Below, piece after piece: positions 55,303 through 64,000 of a stretch of DNA of 64,000 bases. Location of the stretch: positions 310,001 to 374,000 of the forward strand of contig ML978173.1 of assembly GCA_010015745.1 (NCBI GenBank). Direction: 5' to 3'. The notes below the pieces were generated by a model. That model ran no database searches, had not been told where the DNA came from, and saw nothing but the letters and a program-made list of their open reading frames with translations. Origin of the DNA: Setomelanomma holmii (taxonomy: Eukaryota; Ascomycota; Dothideomycetes; Pleosporales; Phaeosphaeriaceae). Each line of letters begins with the position of its first letter. Positions within the stretch are counted from its first letter, which is position 1. The position numbers and the translations under genes are program-made.

Positions 55303-56086
55303 ACTGCTCGTACAGGATGCGAGGAGTTGTTTGCCGTGTATGCAGGTAGTGCAGGCAGGGGCAGGTCTTTGGAGCTGCTTGACAAATACAAAATCATGTT
55401 TGAGCGTATCTAATCAGCTCGCGTCTTTCACGTGGATCACGTCCAAGTATCAATACCACTACACCCATGAACAGAGCGTATCCGAGTTGTACAACGCAGT
55501 CTTGGCGTCACCGACGTCCGATGGTGTAGTCATCAACCCCGTATCCGGAAAACAACCATCGCGGAAAATGCACACTTGGTGTGCGGAAAACCAATACATA
55601 TCACGGAAAAGCTACAGCTCGCACAGTAATCAGCATTCAGCCACACGCGCGACAGTCGCACCACCATGCATCTGCAGCACTACGCACACATCTCTTTGTC
55701 CTTCGCTTTCGTCGCATTGCTGACATTTCCGCAGTTGAGGTGTCCAATAGCATCGCCGGTTGCTTCTATGAATGCTTAAGCTTACACAGTCATGCCGACG
55801 AGAGCTTACAAATAAGGTACCCGCAGCTTCGCGACAGATCTGTATTGGCCAACATACATGTCGCATCTGAAAATGGAAAGAGGAGGGAAGAGATGCATGG
55901 CTAGTCACCAGTGAAATTAGCTATAAATGTAGACTGGATCGATGATGTGTTTCGCATTCAACTTCATTTCTAGCATTCTATTCACCACTTCAAGTCTTGA
56001 TTCCAAGCCTACCACAACACCATCATCTCTCAATCCTAACAACAGTCACGACAACAAGAGCTGCTCCACAGCATCGACCACCGAAT
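55303..56086. other. intergenic
   Basis: About 780 bases between two plus-strand genes. No gene and no strong motif were seen; it presumably includes the promoter of the MDR oxidoreductase. Confidence 0.4.
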
Positions 56087-57429
56087 ATGACTATGAAAGC
56101 AATCACCATCACGCACCAAGGCGCCGCGCCACAAGTTAGCACCGACATTGCTATCCCCAGGCCAGGCGAAGGCCAAATCCTCGTCAAGACTTTGTATGCA
56201 GCTATCAATCCAGTGTACGCACCACTCTTTCCCAATGTCCCACATCAGACCACCAAATTGTTCCGTGTCTCTGCACCTTCTTTCCGTTCCTGCACAACCC
56301 GGAATCTACCTCATAAATCTTGAGTATCAACTAACCCATACTCCCCCAGCGACGCATTCATGCAAACCGCCGGCCTCCTCGTCCACTCCTGGCCCTTCAC
56401 ACCCGGCTGCGACTCGTGCGGCGTCATCGAAGCCGTCGGTCCACACGCCATTTCCGCCTTAGGTACAGAATACAAAGTTGGCGAGCATGTGTTTGGATGT
56501 ACGAGGGTCGGGGTCAGCGTACGTTCTCCATCCCTCTAATCAACATTGACATGCCCCACAGCAGGCTGATAAAAGCATGATAGGGCCATGCAACATTCGC
56601 AGAACACCACCTCTTCGACGCAGCGCTGTGTTTCCCTGTCCCGAAAAGCCTGTCGTTTCCTGAGGCCGCGAGTTCGGGCGCCGCGATACTTACTGCTGCG
56701 CTGGGCGTGTACGATGCGCTTGGCGTAGCGGTGCCTGATCCGTCGAACTTGCCTGCTCGTGGATCAACAGATGTGTGGGCGCTAGTATTCGGCGGAGCGG
56801 GGAGCGTTGGCCAATTTGCCGTACAATTGCTGGTTGTTGCTGGGTTCAAGGTAGTTACGACGAGTTCGGAGAAATCATTTGGCGTAAGTTCTCAGATACC
56901 ATTCCCGGCACTTACAGCAACGATATTGTGAAGCACATGCTAATCCTCATGCGCTCTCTAGCTTCTCAAGGCCCTCGACGCACACACGACCCTGGACTAC
57001 AAGACTCCTGAACCGGAGCTCGTAGCATCCATTCAGAAGATCACGAATGGCAACTTAGCCTACTCGTTTGACGCCGTGAGCGTCAATAATGGCCTCGTAA
57101 CCGCCATCGATACTGCTCTGGGCAGCGCTTCGAATGTCACGAGACGATATACTACGACCAACGATTGGGAGCCGCTACCTGCTCTTCCACACGCAAAGGC
57201 CAAAGCGATCGAATTAGGTCCGATTGGACAACCTGAAGCTGTCGAACTGAACAGCTTCTTGAAGAGCGTGATCCCTGTTTTGTACAAGTTGCTTGAGCAA
57301 GGTACGATTAAGCCAAGTGCATATTCGGTGGAGGGCGAGGGAATCGAAGGGATTGTGGATGCATGGGAAGTGCAGAAGAGCGGGGTGAAGGGGAGCACGA
57401 AAGTCGTCGTGAAGATTATTGACGAGTAA
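56087..57429 (+). CDS. MDR-family zinc-type alcohol dehydrogenase-like oxidoreductase
   Basis: An NAD(P)H-dependent medium-chain reductase; such fungal proteins include enoyl reductases and quinone oxidoreductases, and the substrate is unknown. Four exons (56087-56214, 56350-56518, 56584-56883, 56962-57429) give 354 residues. The start MTMKAITITHQGAAPQV is followed by the GroES-like fold (PRPGEGQILVKTLYAAINPV, then DAFMQTAGLL, FTPGCDSCGVIEAVG and VGEHVFGC). The nucleotide-binding region has LVFGGAGSVGQFAVQLL. The last part (FDAVSVNNGLVTAI, LLEQGTIKPSAYSVEG) is typical of the family end. The structural-zinc Cys cluster is absent, as in quinone-reductase-like members. The gene is intact and ends convergently with the CAX gene, 268 bases away. 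Confidence 0.83.
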
Positions 57430-57697
57430 ACAATGGAAAAAGCGATCGCGGAAGATGGAATGAGAACGAAAGCCAAGTAGCAATGAGCAATCTTGGAACG
57501 AGTGTAATGTTTGAAACTATGGGAGCAAATATTGACGCAATGGTAACGACTGACTGTGAAAAAAGATCATGCACTATTGCACGACCGAGCAGCACTGCAG
57601 TGCATCTCTTACATCCTACTGTAACGTTCTTACGCCTCTAAGGCGATATCTGATGAAAGTTGCGCAAGCTTGTTACAGCTTTGAGCAGCGATCAATG

Positions 57698-60071
57698 CTA
57701 CATTGCAATCATCCTCTTCACCACCTGCGTGACGCCGTGCGAAACGGTATTAGAGCTGCAGATCCTGCCACCAATAGCGCTCGCCTCACAGCCATCCGGA
57801 TAGTAGTAGCTAATCACGGCGATGATGGTGTAAGCTGCAACAAGCAAACTGCCTTCGAGGTAGTTGCTTCTCCCGTCCAAGACCAAGAAGTTGACAACAA
57901 GCACCGTGACGAACAGTGCGACCGTCTCGAAAATGTTGAAGTACAGTGTCATCTCCTTATTCATGATCCAGCCGAGGATAACAATAATCGGAGTGATGAA
58001 AAGGGCAATCTGAATAGATGAACCGACAGCGATACCAATAGCGAGATCCATTTTGTTCTTCATAGCCACGACCACGGCAGTAACGTGCTCGGCTGCATTG
58101 CCGACAATTGGAATGATGATGAGACCAATGAAAGCCTGGCTGATCCCGGACGACTCAACCATAGGCTCAATCGCGTCGCTCATGAAGTCAGCGCAGACTG
58201 CGACGAGACCAGTGCTGATGAGCAGCATGAAGATGGCGGCCTTGATGGACATTTCGGGCGCGTCGTCGTCACGATCATCTTCCTGACCAATGGCCATAGC
58301 AGCTTGAGGTGATACGGCCGGCTGATTGTTCATGCTCGTGTTCGATTGTTCGCGGTTCATACGCTCTGGTAGCGATTTCGCGCGACGCAGAGGTGTACGT
58401 GCTGCAATACGAATATTCGGAACAGGACCAGTCGGAGTGGCGTTTTGCGGGTTGGAGAAGACATTGTTGGAAAGCAATGAAGGCAAGGCAGGGCGGTATG
58501 GTCTGCGAGATGATGTTAAAGTTGCTTCACTGGGCGCAATCTGCTCTGCAAATGCGACCTTGGGCTTGGCTTCGACTGGCTCCATGGTTTCTGGCTTGTT
58601 GCGGTTCCTGGTATCGCGATTCTTGTGCTTCTTGCTCTCGTGCTTGTGCTTGCGCTTTTCTCGCTTAGTGTGAGGCACGGAGGCGAATGAGGCAACCTCG
58701 AAATCGCGGGCCCTGGGGGCGTACTGGTCATTGTCCGCCTCATCGCCACTCATCACTGGAGTGACCGAGTGCTGGCGAGATGCCTGAGGTGCTTCAAGGT
58801 GCCCAGTCACCACACTTTCATTACGCTCAGCCTCGAAAGGACTACTATGGAGCTCGCGAGTCGGCGAGCCAACGCTGGAGACATCCTTAGAACTTGAGCT
58901 GGACTTGCGGCGAAGCCTCTTCACCATGCGCTTCGCCTTCTTCTTCATCGTGCCGTTAGATGAGTGGGCAGAGTTCTCGCTGTCGCTGCTGCTGGAGCTG
59001 GAGGAGCTGCTGGAGCTAGATGAATCGAACACGTCGGCAAGGACACCCGGATGCGATTCTTCGTCAATGATGTGCTGCGGGGTACTTGCATACAGATATC
59101 TGTGACTTTTAAGCTGGAAGAGTAGATATAGACCGTAGACTAGTAGCAGGATGATACTGGTGATACGGCTAACAACGAGCGTCTCATGGTCGGCGATTGC
59201 ATTGTCGTTGAAAGCCGAGTGGAAGGCTGTCGGCAGCAACAGACTCATCACCGCCAACGCAAGCATGACACCACTCATTTGAGTGGCAGTATTATTGTAA
59301 ACCTAACAGAGTAAGCTGCATGAATGTAAGAGCCAAGCGTGGAAAGCTTACCTGTTCTTGGTACTTCAAGCCTCCTAGAAGGAACGCCATGCCCAGGATG
59401 AGCAGGAGATTGGCGAGAATGGAACCAAGCAGAGAAGCCTGCACGACCTCAATCTGACCAGAAGCAAGCAGGATGATGAAGAGGATCAATTCGACTGCAT
59501 TTCCGAAAGACACATTGAGCAATGCACCGAGTGCATCACCGACACGTGCCGCGACCACTTCAGTCGCGTGCGCCAAAAGACCAGCAAGAGGAATAATGGC
59601 AATGGCATTCATAGAGAACACAATCTCGGGTTTTAGGTGCGCTAGCTTTGCGGCAATACCGATGGGCACGAACACCAACATGATGTTGATGTAGCTGTGT
59701 AGCAAGGCATTTTTGGTGTGGTTGAGAAAGCGGAGTGATCCGTTTTTGATGCGCGAAGGCGACCAGAGCGGACGCTTCTCAGCGGATCCTATGGCGGAAG
59801 TCGTCTCTCCATCAGGCGCGGTATTGACTGGCAGCGCGGCAGACGGAGAGCTATTGACGACGCCATTGTTGTTGGCTGTGACATTGTCGCTGTCGTGCTT
59901 TTCATTAGCGGTGCTGCTGTTCGAGCCACCACATAGAGCAACTGCACCATTTGTGGAGGTGTGGGGGTGATGGGTGGGGAGGGCTGAATTGGGGTCCCTT
60001 CTGCGTCCCAAGCCAAGCCAAGTTGCCTTAGACTTGACGCTGCGTAAAGAGGGTTCGTCGGCGTCTCCCAT
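57698..60071 (-). CDS. CAX-type vacuolar calcium/proton antiporter
   Basis: An antiporter of the Vcx1/CAX family that moves Ca2+ into the vacuole in exchange for H+. Two exons (60071-59352 and 59302-57698) give 774 residues. The ATG at 60071 (MGDADEPSL) was chosen because the open frame upstream has no ATG. A long disordered N-terminus is followed by KNALLHSYINIMLVFVPIGI and about eleven membrane segments. The two ion-binding repeats are clear: GNAVELILFIILLASGQIEV and GNAAEHVTAVVVAMKNKMDL, each followed by a second helix (LLGSILANLLLILGMAFLL; AVGSSIQIALFITPIIVILG). Between them lies an unusually long hydrophilic loop of about 250 residues with a 13-Ser run and Lys-rich clusters, probably cytosolic and perhaps phosphorylated. 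The gene is longer than Vcx1 mainly because of this loop. Confidence 0.9.
58985..59023 (-). repeat. 13-serine codon repeat in the CAX loop
   Basis: Thirteen consecutive Ser codons of mixed type (AGC, TCC, TCA, TCT) flanked by Asp, in the long loop of the antiporter. Mixed codons suggest an old tract kept at protein level. Confidence 0.7.
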
Positions 60072-61914
60072 CGATTGTGGTGGTGTTGTAAGTTCAGCAG
60101 AAGGAAGTACGAAAGTACTTGTGGAGGTTGTTGGTGGAACAAGCACGGAAGTGAGGCGACTGGTCTCGCCTTATCTAGACGTGGCAAGCTTGGACGACGG
60201 GGCGTCGCGCATTCCCTGGTTCCAAGCTTCGGCAACCGGCACCGACTCTTGGCGAATGACGTGCGAGGAAACAGGCTGCGCCACGCACTGCCACGCGCAT
60301 ACAGTAGTGCGATCTGATAGGAGCCAGAAGACTAGTAACGACGGTAGAAAGCAGTTGAAGAAACGATGATGCGTGGTGAACGAGCTTCTTTGACGCTGAG
60401 AGTGGGAGGATTGTTTGTGTCGTCGCTGCATCATTCCTGCGATGGCGATGGGCCCGAAAGCGGTTGGCGCGCTACATCAAAGCCGCAAGCGAATCATTGG
60501 AACATCAGACATCTCAACCAACGTCTGGACAGATTCTTGGGGCACAATGCACGACTCCATCACAGCGCACCTCCAATCGATGTATTTGTTGTTCGAACGA
60601 GGGTATTCATTGGCCAGTACTCATATCCAGGTCGCGAACCGGTGATGATAAGTCGGATATAAACTGTATCAAATTACTTCGGCCATAAGCTTGCTCCGAG
60701 ATCATCACAATGGGGAGTCGCGATAAGCTTATGGTGCATGGCACCATGTGGGTCGGATCCGGGTCCAAGCCCGCATCAGAGACGTATTCTGGATATCACC
60801 GACTTGTGAGACGCTTTCTTGGTTGGGTGTTGCTTCGTTTGCGTCAACGTAGTCGTACATCAAGTCAGAATTGCTTGGTCTACCAGTATTAACCAGTAGG
60901 GCTTGGAGCGCAACAGCGCTCCAGAAGTTACTGCGCATAGAATGAAGCAAACCATGACGTCGCATACCAAAGTTGATCTCACGGCTCCCCCAGTAACCAC
61001 ATCCTCGGTGATGTGATGCGGGGACAGTGTCAACCGGACAAGCGTAAGTCCGAACTAAAAGAAACATGAATCGGCTACACTCCAGAAATGACAAATTTGT
61101 CAACTATGGCCAGGAGCAACCGGCACGGTCGTGGTGCCGTCGACGGACCGCACCTTCCCTAGGCTGAGGTGCTTAGGTTGGAACACTGTATGTACATATA
61201 GGGGTCTGAAGTTCGACCTTGTCTGTCCGGCAGCCCCGCCGAGGTGCGATGTCTGGTAACGGCAGGATGATGACTGATGGAAGACGCGGTGTCGATGGCT
61301 CACCTCTGACTCTCGCCGCCCTCGATTCGATGACACTCGACGTAGAGATGATGGCCTCGTCTATCGCAGACTGTGAGGGCACAGAGGGTGGTCAGTCATG
61401 CTCGGGATAATGCATCGCATACTCGCACTGCACTCTTCCAGCTCCAGTGGGACACGATGGTCTTCTCTTTACATTGTCTTGTCAAGAAATGCGCGAAGGT
61501 ATACGCGCAACTTCAGGCCCATAATTCTGTATTAAAGGCAGAAGCTAGGAGGCCTTCACTGTCTCATAAATGTGTCGACAGCCTGATATAAGTAACCGAG
61601 GGCCATCAGCAGTGTCCGATCGGAAATAGAAGAGAGCGGTACGGTATGAAGGTAGTCCAGATATGCAAAGGGGAACACCACCACAGAGGTGATAGGTAGT
61701 GAAAGATAACGGACGTTCGTCACGTGCGTTTAGGTGAAGATGGGCCCGAAGCTCTGGTATGGAACCTGTTTGCGATTTTCGCCACTGACCCTCATCGCTC
61801 ATTTCTCCAACACCTCAACCAGTTATCGCGCACGCTCAAACCCAACTACGACGACACACACCTAGACAACGCAGACGCGTGCATCTCACCAAGCCCTGCC
61901 TACATCTGAGCAAG
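60072..61914. other. intergenic, no gene seen
   Basis: About 1.8 kb: the CAX promoter on the left and the 5' flank of the F-box/ankyrin pseudogene on the right. Open frames on both strands are short and uncharacteristic. Confidence 0.45.
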
Positions 61915-63480
61915 ATGCATTTGCTAGATCTCCCTCCCGAGATCTTTGAACAGGTGGTGCGCGACATTGTGCACGATGTCGGTGTCGATCAAGCTTGGAA
62001 GCTGCGTCTCATTTGTGGTAAGAGGCCTGGCAAGCAACAATTTGTCTCTGCCATATGCTGACAGTACGCTAGACACCTTCCAGTCACACATATAACAACA
62101 GCTCTTTCAGAGTATGCCCCTAGAAGCCTTTTGGACCGGCCGTCACCGGCGCAATGGTTATTCGACTCTGCTTCACTACAATTTCGGTGCATTCTTAGCT
62201 GGCAAAGCTATGAAACTACTGGACATACATCAGTTACTTATCAGTCGTCGATCATTACACTCATTACTTCGCCACGCTCGAGCACGTCACATCGCAAGTC
62301 GAGCGTGATGCTGTCAAAAACCACGTTTGCATCTCTATTGGCAAAGTATTGCTATCGAGCGACTGGATGAACTCTGCCATTGATCTGTGTAGTAGTGACA
62401 TTGCCTGTACCAGACTGCCTGATGCGCCACTACTGGCTATTGCCACAGCAGTTGCCCCGCCAGATTTAGGATCGGTTGTTGCTTCGATTGTAAGTTTCGA
62501 CAACCGATTTCCTAGACACAATCTCGCCCTTCTGGTGACGCATGAACAGGGACCCGCAATTACGACAAAACTTCTCGAATATGTTCCGCAGTCAGTTTCA
62601 CCAAAGAAGCCGTTGTTTGCAGACGTCAAACTCAAGCCTCGAAACGCGATGGCGATCATCTTGCGTCGCGAGTCCATACAGTCACGCAGCTACTCGTTGA
62701 CTGGTACGGGCAGTATATGCCATGGGGCACTCATGTGTTCGACTTTCGTTAGTTCTTTACTAGCCCAAAGTATGCTCGGTCAAGAAAGGCTGAGTTCTGA
62801 CATATAAATCTAGTCCTCGACAGCGTGATCAAAGCGGATGACAGAGCGATACTCCGAACTGTTGTAACGTTGAAAAAGCCCAATTCAAGAACCACGTTGA
62901 AACGGCAACAGTTGGCGGATGCCATGCAAACCAATGCCGAGAACATTCCTCTCTTGGTTGCATACGCTGGTTTCAAACCCCATAGGTCATATACTTCCTC
63001 AACTCACCTCCGTTTTGCGATCGTATAGAATCGTTTCGACATTTTGAAAGCTCCACTGGAGGCTGGTGCCGACCCCAACAGCCCAGCAGATACAGCTAAG
63101 GGAGCGAGGTATCGCTTTCGAATACTTGACTAGCCACTCAGAATCGCTATGGAGTAGAATCGAGTAGATATGGTGGAAAAGCTCGTGCAAAGTGGGGTGA
63201 CCCTTGCTGGACGGATCATGAACAACGGTGATACATTTGAAGATGTGCCTAAGTCGTCCAGAAAAGTATAATGTCCGTGCCCTTGAATCGCTTGAGGAGG
63301 CCAAGCTTCGAGGGGACCTGGAGATGACCGCCGGCAATCAATCTGGCTCCCCAATACGGGTCCCTCGCTGTCATTGGACGATGTGTGAAGTGACTAGTAC
63401 GATGCTGGGTCAGATGTTTGCGGCGCCCGGTGGTGCAAGATTTCGTTGCCGATGACATGCACGAGGATAGGTATGGAGCG
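61915..63480 (+). pseudogene. decayed F-box-like/ankyrin-repeat gene
   Basis: Paralogue of the gene starting at 63800. The start MHLLDLPPEIFEQVVRDIV followed by a GVDQAWKLRLIC block resembles a short F-box. An intron (donor 62021, acceptor at 62072) leads to DTFQSHI, then a TAA at 62093-62095, then QQLFQSMPLEAFWTGRHRR in the same frame. Later parts lie in other frames: HYFATLEHVTSQVERDAVKN, VCISIGKVLLSSDW, APLLAIATAVAPPDLGSVVA. Near 63040-63220 come ankyrin-like pieces (EAGADPNSPAD; PLRIAME, TAG at 63155-63157, NRVDMVEKLVQSGV). Several shifts lack splice sites. The function is unknown: such genes pair an F-box-like head with ankyrin repeats. The right boundary is approximate. Confidence 0.55.
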
Positions 63481-63799
63481 TTCCTGTACTGCGTGTGTTT
63501 AGGAGGGCTATACGGTGTATATCCCCATCCCACATTATCGTCTGATTGATGCATCGCCAAACTATCGTTGAGGTCATCCAGATTCTCTACATTTACCCCA
63601 AGCCTATCATCGCGCAATCCAGTGCTTGCTCGCAACTTCACTTGGGGCTGTCAGCCTTCGGTTCTCGCTCAAGTGTTCGGCTTCTAGCAAAATACTGAAC
63701 GGTGGTATATCAACACTCTTGATGGTACTCATTCTTCTTCACTCAATAACACCCGACAATACTGAGCTTGGATACAACCTCACGCTGAATACAACGATC

Positions 63800-64000
63800 A
63801 TGCCCCTCCTTGATTTACCGCCGGAGATCTTCCAGCGCGTCATTGCAATCTATGTGCATATAGTCGGTATCCGCAAAGCTGCCAGAATTCGAACTGTTTG
63901 CAGTGAGTCTTTTTATCTGGCTGTGTTGAGCCTAGAGTGTGCTGAACGAATCCAGGAACTTTCACGTGCTTTATCAACGAAGAGTTCTTTGCTCGACAGC
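63800..64000 (+). CDS. F-box-like/ankyrin-type gene, 5' part
   Basis: A partial gene cut by the window edge. Exon 1 (63800-63902) encodes MPLLDLPPEIFQRVIAIYVH and a GIRKAARIRTVC block, parallel to the start of the pseudogene at 61915. A GTGAGT donor and a TCCAG acceptor at 63955 join it to RTFTCFINEEFFARQ. The joined CRTF motif is the expected continuation of the F-box-like head. The start of this copy shows no lesion, so it may be the working member of the pair. The roughly 320 bases before it (63480-63799) hold no other gene. Confidence 0.6.
   Translation, partial: MPLLDLPPEIFQRVIAIYVHIVGIRKAARIRTVCSESFYLAVLSLECAERIQELSRALSTKSSLLDS

Noticed and set aside
36394..63480. Reassignment of TAA/TAG to glutamine to explain the in-frame stops
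   Set aside because: Intact genes in the same window use TAG or TAA as their real ends (EB1, DOMON-b561, Vam7, the glycosidase-like gene and AA9), and damaged genes also carry frameshifts.
1..64000. Transposon, provirus or CRISPR content
   Set aside because: No transposase, reverse transcriptase, integrase or regularly spaced repeats were seen in the readable frames.

Overview
The window reads as nuclear DNA of a filamentous ascomycete fungus, most likely a Dothideomycete (inference from family content; no marker gene here fixes the class). Genes are monocistronic, lie on both strands, and carry few short introns (mostly 45-95 nt) with GTAAGT/GTATGT-like donors, CTAAC/CTGAC-like branch sites and CAG/TAG acceptors. 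The families are fungal: DUF3433, DUF7053, DUF1772, HET, Zn2Cys6 regulator, AA9 monooxygenase, Sec39, Vam7. I see no rRNA, CRISPR array, complete transposon or convincing tRNA.

Layout. 0.9-13 kb: EB1/Bim1 microtubule plus-end protein, DOMON-cytochrome b561 protein, a broken CE3-like GDSL esterase, an ALKBH6-like dioxygenase, a large F-box/LRR protein ending in a CaaX box, and a DUF7053 protein. 13.5-29 kb: DUF1772 membrane protein, a frameshifted unknown gene, an alpha/beta hydrolase, the vacuolar SNARE Vam7, a membrane-anchored six-hairpin glycosidase-like protein, an AA9 copper monooxygenase and a second F-box protein. 30-38.5 kb: an accessory block with a SLIP-GC-like dynamin-family GTPase, a small Pmp3 membrane protein, and a HET-domain gene with WW-like modules and two in-frame stops. 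40-47 kb: a membrane-anchored charged-helix protein, a small secreted cysteine protein and Sec39. 47.6-64 kb: a broken DUF3433 membrane protein, a Zn2Cys6 regulator, a CE4 deacetylase with one in-frame stop, an MDR oxidoreductase, a CAX calcium/proton antiporter, and two tandem F-box/ankyrin-type genes, the first decayed and the second cut by the window edge.

The clearest pattern is a split between intact and damaged genes. Core genes (EB1, ALKBH6, F-box/LRR, Vam7, Sec39, Pmp3, CAX) read through cleanly once spliced. Accessory genes (CE3, the 14.8 kb unknown, HET, DUF3433, CE4, F-box/ankyrin) carry frameshifts or single in-frame TAA/TAG codons. Several of those stops sit where glutamine would be expected, as a C-to-T change in CAA/CAG would give. 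This fits point-mutation decay such as RIP better than poor assembly.

The genes do not form one pathway. Loose themes are vesicle and vacuole trafficking (Vam7, Sec39, CAX), extracellular polysaccharide attack (AA9, CE3, CE4, DOMON-b561, glycosidase-like), and self/non-self or ubiquitin-linked accessory genes (HET, SLIP-GC-like GTPase, F-box and F-box/ankyrin proteins). Exon joins were placed by eye from splice motifs and reading frame.
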